From Kitagawia praeruptora (Eukaryota; Streptophyta; Magnoliopsida; Apiales; Apiaceae), in NCBI GenBank assembly GCA_037693485.1, contig CM075345.1, positions 106,882,001-106,946,000 of the forward strand: a stretch of 64,000 nt of DNA. Reading direction: 5' to 3'. The notes under the pieces are model-generated. The model was not told the DNA's origin. It was given only the letters and a program-made list of their open reading frames with translations, and searched no databases. Positions within the stretch are counted from its first letter, which is position 1; each line of letters opens with the position of its first letter. Both the position numbers and the translations under genes were made by a program. This document shows, piece after piece, positions 21,824-35,083 of the stretch.

Positions 21824-24179
21824 TGTAAGAACCCAAATTTTTGGTAGAATTAAAACTTTTCTTATTTGGATTAAGTGCATCAGTGAATAGTATTTCCATA
21901 CGTGAATAGTGTTTTTCATGGATGAATAGTGATTTTGGGAACCATGAAATTTTTCACGCCACCCAATGTACGAGACATGGTATGGATATTTCGAAGTCAT
22001 ATTAGTGCAGAGGGAAGATGGTCTTACTCAACATCTCCGTCGCGAGCCCCTTCACGGAGTAAATAAGTGTATGCAAAGACGATCGAAATTCAGAAATTCC
22101 AATTTCTATTTTGGTGTAATATTTGACCAGACACTGAATTATATATTATTATATTCAAGAAATGAGATATTAAATTTGAGGATTTAATATTTTATAATTT
22201 TATTATATTTGATTTGGGGATTTGGAACGAAAACCACAGAGATAGTGAAACGAGCGTTCTAGAAATCGTTGAAACTTTACAACGAGATTAAAAGATAAAG
22301 CGAACGAATTATGGAATTTGGATTGAGTTCATTACAAGATTAAATATCCTACATGATCATCAAGAGAATTATATCAAGTGGTCATATGAGTAACCAATGC
22401 ACTTAGTGATTTAAACCTTGTACTTAACACAAACAATCTTTAATCCACTAAGCTTCCAAGATAAGCTTCCAAGTGCATCATCCCTTACCTTATCACTTTA
22501 ATAAAGTAGGATTGGATGAGATAATATCTAGTTCCACTCACCTTGTGCATTATTGATCAAACAAAGCAAAACAAAGGAAGCAAAGCCAAGAACTCCATGA
22601 AAAGCAAAAAAAATCTGCTCCTTTTTAGCAAAATCAAAGTCCAACTTCTTGATCTTTAATGGCCATGAAATAAATCAGGTAAGTTCCTTACTATATCAAC
22701 ATGATCTCCTAGAAATTTGAGCTTCAAATTCCATCTCTAGCATAGTTTTCAAAAATCATCAAAGTGAGGATGAATAGTGTTTTCAAGATCTAATCTTTGA
22801 TTTCTTGATTTGTTTGAATGATCTAAGCTTGGTTAAGGATATGCAAGAGATAATCAAGGCTTATTAAGGTCTTAGAACACTTCAAGGAAGGTATGGAAAT
22901 CTCAAACCCTAGGTTTTATTTTGAGTTTTATCATGTTCTTGGTAGGTTTTAGCTTAGATATGATTATGACATGATTATAAGCATGTAAGCATGATTAATT
23001 AGTTGGTTTGGTTGATTTAATAGCATGATAATTATGATGATAAAGGGACATGTTCTTGGACCTATTAAGTTGAGAATCATGTGTATAAGTTGTATGGATG
23101 CCCGGTGTGGCTTGGTTTTGATGAAACAAATTTAGAAACGTTCGATTTATAGCCGTCATAATGCCGAAATTTCGTAAAACCTTGGAAACCGTGCATCACA
23201 GTAGCTATAACTCACTGCACAACTTCATGTTCTGACATGGTAGGATAGATTATGTTATAAGATTCGTTTTGATATAAAGATCGTATGAAATGGACTTACG
23301 GTTTAGGAGTTATGGTTAAATTAGTAAAAGTGGTTCGAAATCGTAAAAGCAAGTTCGTAACTGAAATTGGACCTTCGAAAAATGAGTTATGAAGTGACGA
23401 ATCATGGTAATTAAATATTAGAGATAAAAAGGAAGGTGTGAGAGGAAACCTCATGTGAAACGGATCGTTTTCCGATTTTATAAAAATGTTCGAATCGAGG
23501 TTAAACGTGAACGAACCCCTTAAAAGTACCCTTGGTTATAACTTTGGTAAATGACTTAGAAAACGGGCGAAAAATCTCGAGGTATAATCTTGGTTCATAA
23601 ACGACCGACCTTAGAACTTTTACGACTTAAGTATACACCAAGTATAAGTATGATGACATGTTTTAATAATGAGCAAATGTCGGATCGTACAGGTGTTAAT
23701 AAGAGTACACAAAAAGGGGTGCATAACGAGATAACTTGAAAACATGTTTAGCCTAAGTTAAGTTATACTTAGCCTTTCAAAGTGTTTAGTGATTAACCTC
23801 GGATATTGTGACTATTCATAGATCATCGGATTGACCCGAGGCACACTATCCCCTTCAGGAATACCAGGCAAGTTTCCAATACCTTGGAACTGTTGTTGTG
23901 ATAATATATATGATTGTTGTTATACATATGTCATAGCATGCATGCCTACTTTCAAGTTAATATTGAATTACTTGTTCCCCTGAATTGATATTGGCCTATA
24001 GCTAGATATGAATTATCAGTTATAAGCCGGATTGTTTTGTCAAGACCCTTAGTGAAGGGCGTATGATATTCCTTCATTAAATATAGACCGGGAGTCGGTA
24101 TTTTGTAATATAGAGATAATCGTGGAAACCCGGAGGGATTTCAGTGACAGATTATTTGAGAAATGTTATTTAGGAACAT

Positions 24180-24750
24180 TATTTATATTTCCATAAAGTA
24201 TTAATTACTTGGAAATTATTCGAGGAATGTTATTTGAACATTATCTCAATCGAGAAGTACTATATGAATATTATTTTGAATATTCATTCGAGTTTATCTA
24301 TTTACTGAATATTCTTTTAATATTCATTTGAGCTATAATTATTTAAATGAATATTAGTTTCGATTATTCATTTGGAGTTTGGTTATTTAATGAATAATTA
24401 CTTTGATATTCATTGGAATTTAAATATTACTTCCAAATATTCATTTAAGATTTTATGTACTTGATGAATATTATTTTAAAATATTTCTTTGAAGTTCTAT
24501 TTACTTAAGGAATATTACTTCGAATATTCCTTTAAAGTTTTGATTACTAAAAGAATATTATTTGGATATTCATTTAGAATATTATTTATTAAATGTATAT
24601 TATTTTCAAATATTCATTTAAGGTTTGATTTATTTAGTGAATATTATTTTAAATATTTATTTGAGTTTATTTAATTAATGAATATTATTTTGAATATTCA
24701 TTTAAGAAGAGATTTATTTAGTAAATAATTCTATATATTCATTCGAGGAT
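24180..24750 (+). repeat. Degenerate GAATATT periodic repeat inside the solo LTR
   Basis: About fifteen units of roughly 35-40 bases with the pattern TGAATATTATTTT...ATATTCATTTGAG. Each unit holds an ATATTC/GAATAT inverted pair, so the block can form a series of AT hairpins. Confidence 0.7.
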
Positions 24751-25889
24751 TACTTGCGAGCAATATTGTGATTTAATCATATTCCTTAATTATTATGGTC
24801 TTTTTATGACTATCAAGGGGAGGTCCCCAAAACTCTATTTTTATTTAAATCTATCTTATAAGAAGATTTAAATACTCGCCCAAACCTCTAAAAACATATA
24901 AGGGGACCTCACTTGAGAGCTGTTATTTATTTGACTGCCCGGTCATATACTTGCTAAAACTATCTTGTCACTCACATCTTGATTAGTTCAAACATCGATA
25001 TGAGTCTTTTAGTTACCTCATCAACGCTCGAGGGGTAAGATTGATGAAACAAGTTTATATCCATTAACAAGCATCAGCTTGGGAAATATTGGTGAATTTT
25101 CCTTTCCAATTAGATACGACTACTTTGTGGAGTCCTATCAACAACTTAGGGAAAAGGGGAACGAACTTTACGTTTCAGAGTCATGGATGATATTCGAACT
25201 AGGAGACGCGTAAGTGGCCGAGTGGCGCCGGTCCAGCAATAGCCCAACCGTTGGCTGAGGAGTTCTAGAGGGCGGTAGACAAGTAAATCCGTCGGAGCTA
25301 CCTTCTACATGTAGATAACGACTGATGAGATGCATGACATATGACTGATCATCGTCACTACTAGAAAAACTGCTTTAGACATCGGCTAAAAACCGATGTC
25401 TAAAAAAATTTGACCGATGTCTTTGCAGGTGTAGAGAAAGACTAGACTCTTTTACATCGATTTTAAGCCGATGTCTGTCGACATCTTAGACATCGCTTTT
25501 AACTAAATAACCGATGTCTATATTTATCTTTAACATCAGTTATTTAATAAGTAACTGATGTCTATGTTTCTTTTTTACATCGGTTTCTTATTAAAGAATT
25601 AATGTGTATGCTTCTTTTTTACATTGGTTTCTTAATAAAGAACTGATGTGTATGTTTCTTTTACGTGTTTCTTTGTATTTGACATCATTTCTGTATAATA
25701 ATAGAAAGCGGTTGTGCAGTAATAGAAATACTAATAAACACTTGTATTACCACAAACATAATGATGCAGAGTCAATGATATTAAACCAACAAAGGTACTT
25801 ATATTCTCATTAAGCTTGGGTCTTGAAAAAACAAAACTGTCTTCTATTGCAAATAAGAAACAGAAATTCAGAAACAAAAATTCAGAAAT

Positions 25890-26533
25890 CTATTCATCAT
25901 CTTCCTCAATGACCTGTGTGCCTAACCCCGTCACGGATCCTCCTCCTCCGACTTCTACAACAGTAACAAGCGAGTAGAGTTCTTCATTGGCATCTTCATC
26001 ATCGTTGCGCTTGCGGGCAAATATCCTTGATGGCATTAGGAGCCTTATTCTTGAAAGTACTGAAATATCACCAAATATCAATAGTTATCTATTACTACAA
26101 AAATATATTTTGTGCTATTAAGCTTATTTGTAGAATTGAGACTATAGCTTACTAGATTGTAGAAAATATTTTCTTCAAAAAGTAGAATGTTTATATTAAT
26201 TAGGAGAGAAAAAAAAAGCACAGGGCCAAATGGAAGAATTGTGAAAACCAAAGAGGCACACACACAGCTTAACACTATAAATTGAAAATAAAATAAAATC
26301 GATATCGGAATCTAGCATCACATTACAAATCTTAAACATATAACCACTAGATAAATGTTAAATTAACTAAATGATAAAAATAGGTGCTAAATGTCTCAAA
26401 CATTTAAATTAAAACTTCAAAATGAAATTTTTTGTAAAAAAGAATACCAACCATGAAGACGCTTGTGAAGATTGATGGTGTAATTTTTGGTGACCACTTC
26501 TTCCTTTCTTCCCTTGGGCTTTCCTGGCGACAT
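25890..26533 (-). pseudogene. Captured fragment of the ribosomal protein eL31 (RPL31) gene
   Basis: Exon 1 (26533-26448) reads from ATG: MSPGKPKGRKEEVV, TINLHKRLHG, the N-terminus of eL31. The intron has GT (26447) and AG (26060). Exon 2 (26059-25890) continues TFKNKAPNAIKDI in the correct phase, then jumps, after a missing middle of about 40 residues, to ARKRNDDEDANEELYSLVTV and ends VIEEDDE plus stop, the family's C-terminus. The join after KDI shifts the frame and gives an early stop, so no complete protein can be made. Retention of an intron shows capture at DNA level rather than retroposition. eL31 itself is a 60S subunit protein of about 120 residues. Confidence 0.85.
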
Positions 26534-27448
26534 TTTCACGATCCACCTACATTTTACAAAAAATTATATCAAAAAAACAAGAACAATACAGACCATATCT
26601 ACTTTATTAGAGCCAAACGAGAAGTGATCCTTGGACCTTCCGATTAGAAGATGAGAGAGGTGTAAGTGTATAACTAGAGCTAGACCTTATTGACTTAATA
26701 AGCATACAAAATTCGCATTATAGCAGAGGACATAAATAGCTCAGAAGAGGACCTGTAATTTAGGAAGCATACCAGCCTATTTTTGGTAACATTGTATTAA
26801 ATTTACCCACATTTCTAGTTAACGTTGCAATTGATATTGAATCATTAGAATTATATGTATATTTGTTCCTGAGTGCTAGCATTGTAGTTTGTTTTCGGGA
26901 CTAGCAGCATACATATATGTTCAAAACAGTAGCTTAACAGAAAGAGAATCATATTTTGGAACAGATTGGTAAGTAAATTTGCGGGGATAAAATTACCAGA
27001 GCTTCCCTTGCAGATACATTTGTCTCTGGTTCCCCATAGTTGCACTTCTGATACCTTTTCAAGGGTTTTGAGCATGCTGCTAAAATAATTCAAAGTTTAG
27101 TATTTATATGCCCAATTGAATTATAAAGGTAATACACAGTAAGCAAACAAACATATGGTATAACTAGTATGAAGGATTTACATCAATTTGGTAAAAGACA
27201 GTCAATCCTTATAATACATAATATAAATTGTTGAATATTAGTAGTCTTAATACCTATAATTTAAATTAAGTTTGTCACCTGACAATATCTGTTTGATTCT
27301 CCGTTATATAATCCATGCGAGAAGGCTGTTCTACGAGTTTCAGACTTGCAATTAGAGACAAAAAATCAGTTCAGCTAAGATTAACATTTGTCTCAGCTAA
27401 TAAATAAAATATAAAAATGCAGATAGATAACATAAACTAGATAAATAC

Positions 27449-27521
27449 CAAAACAGGGGATCTCATCGACCAGTGGTTTGAAGAGGAACCTAAACACTCC
27501 TGTCAATCCAATGTTTTTGAC
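27449..27521 (-). pseudogene. Captured exon resembling an SMP-domain (synaptotagmin/tricalbin-like) protein
   Basis: Between a TTGCAG acceptor (27523-27522) and a GT donor (27448) lies a 73-base exon reading VKNIGLTGVFRFLFKPLV, then DEIPCFG. Plant NTMC2/tricalbin-like C2 proteins have a very similar segment in their SMP lipid-transfer domain. Only this exon is recognisable. The call rests on a short match from memory. Confidence 0.5.
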
Positions 27522-29179
27522 CTGCAATCAACGTAAACTAGATGAATACCTCATCTAACATCTCTTTAGTCTGGATCATGACTTGATTTTTAAGTTTAGT
27601 CAAGTAACAATATCCAACACCTTTTCAGTGTAGGAAGAGACTACCTAAGTTTTGTGCGACGTGATGTGTGCTTTTTCTCATGATTATGTTTATCATCTAC
27701 ATCCAAATTAGCAATAGAAATAATAGAAAAACATAAAAAAGTAAAATGCAATTAACAAATTAAAATACGGGGTTGCAAATTGATTCCGAAATAGAAGGAA
27801 GAGCAACGAGTTTACCTCCTTGACCACATCATTAGATTTAAGAACAACCATAGTGATGCAATGGAGCCAGTTCCAAAGGAATCAAATTGTCCGCACCTGC
27901 ATCCACCATTAAGCTAGAATTTGTAAGAATAAGGTAAATTAAAAATAAAAAATTTAAATTTGAAAAGCACTTACAAATTGCAAGAACACGGAGCTAACAA
28001 TTGAAGATAATATCATGATTCAAGCTTCGATTTTGCTTAATCAACGTTTATCGATTGATTTTTACACAAACAAAGCCAAGGGTTTTGGTATTAATGGGGG
28101 AAAGTTTTGGTATTAGCTAGGGATCTTAAGATGTGAGTTCGAGAGAGGTGAGGTAGAGAGAGAGAGGGGGTGAAGTCGAGTGAAGAGAGCTTCCATTTGA
28201 AGAGACTGAGTTGAAGAGGTCGAGATGGCTTCAAAATGGAAAGAGGTCGAGATTGAGATTCGAGCTTTCCAGTCGATGAGAGCTCCCAATTGAAGAGACT
28301 GAGCTTCCACTTGAAGGGATGGAGCTTCCACTTGAAGAGATTGAGTTGAAGAGGTCGGGATTGGTCAGATTGGTGGGTTTTGAGATTGGGCTAGGGTTCA
28401 TGAGAAAGGGGGAGTCGGGGTCGAGACTCGAGAGTGAGCTGAGAGATTTATGTTTATGTTTATGTTTTTAGATTTTAGTTTTTAGTTTTATGTTTTTAGT
28501 TTTGGGAGTGTTTGTGGGGGGAAGTGTGTTGGAGAATTTTTGTTTAAGGGGGAATTTTTGTTTGACAAGAAATTTTTGATGGGGTGGGGAAATTTTGATG
28601 GATCCGTGCCTTTTTTTTTTTAGCAAGTAGTAAAGACATCGGTTGAACAAAAAACCGATGCACAAATAGCTAAAATACATCGTTTTTGAAAAAATTGATG
28701 TCATAAACAGTTTTTACATCGGTGGCAAAACAACTAATGTTAAAAGCATGATGTCTATTAACAGATTTCTAGTAGTGCATAAACGTCAGAGCATCTGGCA
28801 CGGCAATGCTCCCGTATTAGTTCATCTTCCAAAAGTAAGAAATTTCTGCAACATTGTTGGTGTTGGCAAGGTGAAAAAGTGTTGAAACTGGAATTGCAAT
28901 ATTTTCCTGCAAGTTCCTCTTTTATGATAATTGAGAATATCTTGCTTATCTTTTGTATAGCAGATATGTCCACAAAATATATATTTTGAGTTACCTAGTA
29001 ACTTCATCTTTTAAGTTATACTGGCATCATTTCCGTAAATGCATGGCTTATGGTTTCAAAGATATTTTGGACTGTTATATATTATTAATATTCAATTATA
29101 TTTTTGGTGGGATATTGCTCACCCTTGTTTTATTTATTTATATCACAATAATAGTTAGATCTGATGGCCGCACAAGGCG

Positions 29180-32100
29180 TGTGACGCCTCGCAGATCCGG
29201 GCTCACAACTCACTTAAACAATACAAACCTGTAAATGCGGAACAATAATAATAATACAATCCCTCATCCAAGATACGAGCACAGGCTAAAGTATGAAACA
29301 AACACTGCTAATTACTATTACAAACCTCAGATATAATTTAATACAATCTGATAGATCTTAAATGTCTAGTCTATCCAATCCATTTATTACAACAATACAC
29401 GAAATTAAACCAGCTATACTCTCAATCATCAAACATCACTCCCCTGGCTGCCGAGCCACTAGGTCTAAACATCCTCGATCTTAACTAGAAAAGAAACATT
29501 ACATTGCAAGGTGAGCCAGAAAGCTCAACAAGAATATCCTTCAATGTATAAATAAATAATAAACTTTTAATCGTTCCAGGTATTAACTACAAGCCATACT
29601 GGAATATCTGAAAGGTGAATCAAGTTCTGTGATATGAACAGATAAATTCGGATAAGTTCCGACAATCAATAATGCCATAAGAAAGTATCTCAACATCAAC
29701 TAGAGTCAAATACTCAGAATGTTAGAACTGGTCCATCTCATAATTTTAAAAACAAAGTTAGGCATGCTGATCAGTCACGCTCTAACCTGGACAGTGCACA
29801 AAGCAAATTCCTCATCGGATCCAAGGCACTGAAAGGCCTTACACATCGACCAATATATGGTCAGACCAATTAAGGTCAAGTTTTATATAAATCCACCAAT
29901 TCTAACCTTACGTTCAGGTGTCGGTACAATTGTCAACCTTTAAATCATAATTAGGTGTCGGAAGATTGACAACCTCGATCACAACAATCACTAGAAGTTC
30001 ACGTTCCAGGAAAACAACTCAAAGTGAATGTACGATAACAAATGGTACAACATCTAGTATCGATGAGTTCGATACAACAATGGGGTGATAATGAAGAATC
30101 AACAATAATAACAATAAGTGTCTTCTAGATCGATACAAGAAATGGGTAAATCGAATGCAATGATATTATAGGCGTCGACGAAGTCGAACGCCACAATCTG
30201 GGTAATAATAATTAATCAAGAGTAATAAGGCATCGACTAGAGCGAATGCCTAAAAAGGTTGAAATGAATCGTCAATGATAATTTAAATGAATCTCGTCAA
30301 AGTTGATAAGAATAATTCAATGGATTCATGCTGTGAATAATTTAAGAATGATTTCTTGAACAATAATTTAAAGGGATACATGGCATAGCATTTGTATATT
30401 TAATAGGATAACAAGTGATAGAAAAATACTTGCCTGATAATAAGGTCAAGTCCGTCTAAATATTCTCGTAACCTTCTGCTTTAGCTTTTCCTTTGCTCCT
30501 CTGACTCGACTCTATAATAAGCGTCTCACTATTCACTCCACGTATTTCATGTAATTCACATAATTTACATAATTCAATTAGCACGTAACATTTTTATTGC
30601 CCTAGCGGACACATTCAGATCACGTAATCAATTAATGGAACTCTACAATTATTTTTAACACATGTCCAAACCTCGTCATAAATTAAATCTCGCTTCGAAA
30701 TATTTTTAAAACAATTTTCATAATTTTTGTGATTTTTCTAATATTTTTAAAGCATTTAAAACTCAAAACGGGATAATTTGGAATTAAATAACCTTAATTA
30801 TATTAATTAAATTAAACAATAATTAATGAATAAAATTATTCGTTAAATGATCTCATTTATCGAATAATTAAATCAATTTAAATTATTTTTCGAAATGATT
30901 TAATATAATTAAAGTATTAAATTCTACATTTAAATAATTAAGGAAATGATTCCAAAAATCTTAAATTAAATAATAATTTTGGATAAATCCGATTTTTGTT
31001 TTAAAATAATACAGAAAATATTTTTCTGAAAATTTAGAAACTGATTTTGTATTTTTCTGATTTTTATTGAATTAAATATGAATTTTCGAAAATTAAAACA
31101 ATTAAAATAAAAATCAGAAATAATCAGCACTATTCATCGTCTTCTTCTTCAAGCTCCACCACCGGCAGAAATGGCAGCTCCGGCCGGCGGCGCAACTCCG
31201 GCGAAACTCGAAATCTAGTCAAACATGACCCAAACTCAACACAAGCTTTGTCTTTGAACGATCTACAACTTTGCCAACCCAGAATTTCCAAACAATTACT
31301 CGAACTAAAATTCCGTTCAAAAAGTCAACATTTTCCGATGAACACCAAGAACACTCAAGAACAATTTCGAAATAATCAAACCACATCTAAACATGTTTAA
31401 TGAACTCAAAACTTAACATATGATATACCAAACTGACCAGGAGAAAATTATCTACAACATGGAATCATCAAATCACATAAACAATCAAGTTTACGAAAAA
31501 TCATAATTTTGAATCTTTAAATTCGAATTTTGTAAAAATCATATAAAATCAAATAATGATCCCCCACGAATTCTGGGCACATATTTAGAAACTAGATTTT
31601 GATACCTTCGTTTTGACTACTAGAACGCTTGATTTCAATTCCGGGAAGGCCTCCGATTTGGAGCTTGAAATTGAAGAACACTAGAATTTTCTCTCTAAGA
31701 AATTTTTGATTTTTGAAACAATAATTTTGAGAGAATGATTGCTGGGGCTGGTATTGGTATAATTGACAGATTTGTTGGGGGAATATTTTGATTTTGTGAA
31801 TATTTTATTCAAGTCTCATGAAATCGGTTCCATAATTGCCGCTTAGTGGAATTTCGGATATAAAACAGAGGCGAAATTTTTACGAAAAATCACGAAAATA
31901 ATTTGGAAAAATCCTCAAACATGATAGAATGAATAAAACTTGAGACAAGAATATTTTAAAATTTATTTGATCAGTTTTGATATAAATACGCTTTTAAAAA
32001 TGAAACCGCTGAGCTTTTAAAAGTACGGTCTGCCGAAACGACAAATACTACTAACATGATTTTTGATTAAAAGAATACGATCAACTAACACATTTTTTTT

Positions 32101-32251
32101 AACACATACGGGGAACTCTCTAACCTCAATTAAATACATATAACGATAATAATATCCGTCTATAACACATCATTCCATCGAGTTTAATAAATCAGATAAA
32201 TATTTATTCCATTCAATAATATTAATTACATTTTTAATACAAGTTCTTACA
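29180..32251 (-). repeat. 3' LTR of Gypsy-A
   Basis: On the minus strand it starts TGTAAGAACTTG and ends GAGGCGTCACA, 3072 bases. It aligns with 37588-38272, 50065-50638 and 51502-53349. A purine-rich tract (GGAGGGAAGAT) precedes it. Confidence 0.95.
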
Positions 32252-32290
32252 ATCTTCCCTCCTTAAAAGGATTCTGTCCTCAGAATCAAA

Positions 32291-33379
32291 CTAAGCAAAT
32301 AGGTGTGGATACCTCTCTAACATCTCACTTTCTAGCTCCCAGGTAGACTCTTCAACCCTAGGATTTCTTCACAAAACTCTTACTATCGAAATGGTCTTAT
32401 TTCTAAGCACCTTCTCCTTCCTGTCTAAAATCTCTATCGGTAGTTCTACGTAGGACAAATCCGGCTGAATCTCGACTGGTTCTGACTCTATCACCTGGTT
32501 TGAATCTGGATAGAACCTCTTCAACATTGACACGTGGAAAACGTTATGAACATGTTGTAAATGCGGAGGTAGCGCTAACTCGTAAGCAACTTTCCCAACT
32601 TTCTTCAGGATTTCGAACGGCCCAACGAATCTTGGACTTAGCTTTCCTTTCTTCCCGAATCTCACTAGCCCTTTCCATGGAGATACCTTCAGCAAAACTG
32701 GTTCTCCTACTTCAAAGTTTATGTCCTTCCTGGCTCGATCAGCGTATTTCCGTTGTCGATCCTGTGCGGCTATCAATCTCTTCTATATAAGTTCAACCTT
32801 GTCCTTGGTTTGCTGGATCAGCTCGGTTCCCAATATCTTCTTCTTGCCTACCTCTTCCCAATATAATAGAGATCGACACCGTCGTCCGTATAAAGCTTCA
32901 TATGGTGGCATTCCAATGCTAGCGTGATAGCTATTGTTATAAGAGAACTCCACCAAAGGCAGATGGTCATCCCAACTACCCTGAAGGTCCATCGCACACA
33001 CTCTCAACATGTCTTCAATCGTTTGAATCGTACGCTCGCTTTGGCCATCAGTCTGCGGATGATATGCAGTGCTCATGTTCAGTTTAGTTGCCAGAGCTTC
33101 TTGAAATTGTCGCCAAAATCTGGAATTGAATCTCGGGTCTCTATCAGATACAATCGAAACAGGGATTCCATGTCGCATCACTATCTCTTTCAAGTACAGG
33201 TGAACTAACTTGTCCATTGTATATCTTTCGTTGATCGGTAGAAAATGTGCCGACTTAGTTAATCTATCAATGATAACCCAAATGGCATCGTGGTTAGCTT
33301 TCGTCCTAGGTAATCCCACCACAAAATCCATGGCAATATGTTCCCATTTCCATTCAGGAATCTCTAGGGGCTGTAACAA
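32291..33379 (-). pseudogene. Gypsy-A integrase with chromodomain-like tail (broken)
   Basis: The frame from 33379 has the integrase core: DFVVGLPRTK, VSDRDPRFNSRFW and AYHPQTDGQSERTIQT, covering the DDE triad. A TAG at 32783-32785 precedes KRLIAAQDRQRKYADRA, and the C-terminal part (to 32369) contains FHVSMLKRF. A TGA at 32369-32371 stands where chromoviruses have a tryptophan before RNP(R/K)VEE. The frame after it runs STWELESEM to a final stop at 32291, which is the chromodomain-like end. The zinc-finger part lies upstream in 33380-33656, also broken. Confidence 0.85.
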
Positions 33380-33656
33380 TCCACTCGGCCTCTAATGCTC
33401 TGCTTTAACCTTCTGGCAAGTGTAACACTTACTAACCCATTCTGTAATCTCTTTTTTCATGTCTGGCCACCAAAAATTTTCTTTCAGATCTCGGTACATC
33501 TTCGTACTCCCTCGAATTATGAGCTTCTTGCAAAATTTCATTCTTCAATTCTGCCACATTAGGAATCCAAATTCTAGAAGAAAATCTTAAGATTCCCTCC
33601 TCATCTTTTTGGCTGCTTAATTCTTCTCCCGACAATTCATTCACCTCATGGTTCAT
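33380..33656 (-). pseudogene. Gypsy-A integrase zinc-finger region (frame-broken)
   Basis: One frame (33656-33432) starts with SQKDEEGILRFSSRIWIPN and then leaves the family frame after an apparent deletion near 33510. The family sequence resumes in another frame (TKMYRDLKENFWWPDMKK, then CYTCQKVKAEH) and meets a TAG at 33392-33394. The residues around it show this stop replaced a glutamine in EHQRPSG. Confidence 0.75.
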
Positions 33657-33668
33657 TATTTCTTCTTG

Positions 33669-35078
33669 TCACTTTCTGATTTTCTCCAAAAGTTCGGGCT
33701 GAAATGTCATTGCGTAGTTCAAAGCAGTTGCACAACCTGGGGCACGAACTTCTATTTCCAATCTCTCAAATTCCCTGAATAATTCTTGGTTCATAGTAAA
33801 CATGTTCAATCTTTCCTTTCGACTCAAGGCATCTGCTACCACATTAGCTTTTCCCGGATGATAATTTATGGTACAATCATAGTTTTTAATCAGTTCCAAC
33901 CATCTCCTTTGTCTCATGTTAATTTCCTTCTGGGTGAAAATATATTTCAAACTCTTGTGGTCAGTGTAAATCTCACATTTCTCTCCATATAGATAGTGTC
34001 TCCAAATCTTGAGCGCAAAAACAATGGCTGCTAGTTCCAAATCATGGGTAGGATATTTCTGTTCATGTATCTTCAACTGCCTGGAAGCATAGGCTATCAC
34101 CTTGTCATGCTGCATCAATACACATCCCAGTCCTTTATGGGACGCATCACTATATATCACAAAGTCTCCTTGTTCATCTGGCAATGTCAACACTGGAGCC
34201 GTCACCAATCTCTTTTTCAGTTCTTGGAAGCTTTCCTCACACTTGTCATTCCAAATAAACTTTTCACTTTTCCTTGTCAACTTGGTTAGTGGAGTGGCTA
34301 TCTTCGCAAAGTCTTGGATGAATCTTCGATAATAACCTGCCAATCCCATAAAACTCCTGACCTCTGTCGGTGTCTTTGGTCTCTCCCAATTCAGCACAGC
34401 CTCAATCTTAGCCGGGTCTACCTTAATCCCTTCACTGCTTACCACATGCCCTAAGAATTGAACTTCTCTTAGCCAGAATTCACATTTCGAAAACTTAGCA
34501 AACAACCTTTCCTTTCTCAAGATCCTCAACGTTATCCTCAAATTTTCCCTACGTTCCTCTTCTATCTTGGAATATACCAAAATATCATCAATGAATACAA
34601 TTATAAATTTATCCAAGTATCTCTTAAATACCCTGTTCATCAAGTCCATAAAAGCAGCTGGTGCATTTGTCAGTCCAAAAGCCATTACCAAAAATTCATA
34701 ATGTCCATACCTACTTCGGAATGCCGTCTTAGGTACATCTTCAGGTTTGATCTTTAGCTGATGGTAACCCGATCTTAAATCAATCTTCGAAAAATGGACA
34801 TCTCCTTTCAATTGGTCAAACAAATCATCTATCCTTGGCAATGGATACTTATTCTTAATAGTCAATTTATTCAACTCTCGGTAGTCAATACACAACCTCA
34901 TGCTCCCATCCTTCTTTTTAACAAATAGTACTGGGGCTCCCAACGGGGATACGCTGGGTCTGATAATTCCTTTTTCCAGTAGATCTTGCAACTGGACTGC
35001 CAACTCTTTCATCTCTATCGGAGCCATTCTGTATGGAGCCTTCGATACTGGTTCAGTTCCTGGGGCTAGGTCAATCAC
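33669..35078 (-). pseudogene. Gypsy-A reverse transcriptase and RNase H
   Basis: A 469-codon open block. Reverse transcriptase motifs: LCIDYRELNKLTIKNKYPLP, KIDLRSGYHQ, FGLTNAPAAFMDLMN and the catalytic FIDDILVYS (near residue 165). RNase H follows with YSDASHKGLG, ELAAIVFALK and YTDHKSLKY. It ends at a TGA (33669-33671) where the family reads on into integrase. A one-base shift separates it from the protease block upstream at about 35090-35130. The catalytic residues are kept. Confidence 0.9.
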
Positions 35079-35083
35079 AAATT

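Larger units (their letters stand above)
25356..28778 (-). mobile_element. Non-autonomous CACTA element carrying host gene pieces
   Basis: The ends are CACTACTAGAAA (25356) and its inverse TTTCTAGTAGTG (28778). Subterminal regions (25375-25640 and 28630-28760) hold many copies, in both orientations, of ACATCGGT, the kind of repeat bound by CACTA transposases. The flanking triplets are CGT and CAT, a 3-base duplication with one change. No TNPD-like transposase is visible. The minus strand carries exon-like blocks with GT...AG borders, among them a fragment of ribosomal protein eL31 and an exon resembling an SMP-domain protein. This makes it a Pack-CACTA-type element. Confidence 0.85.

Noticed and set aside
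28113..28331. 72-codon minus-strand frame near the right end of the CACTA element
   Set aside because: It is built of short repeats (GAGCTTCCA, GAAGAG) giving Ser/Leu-rich sequence; more likely a low-complexity leader than a protein.
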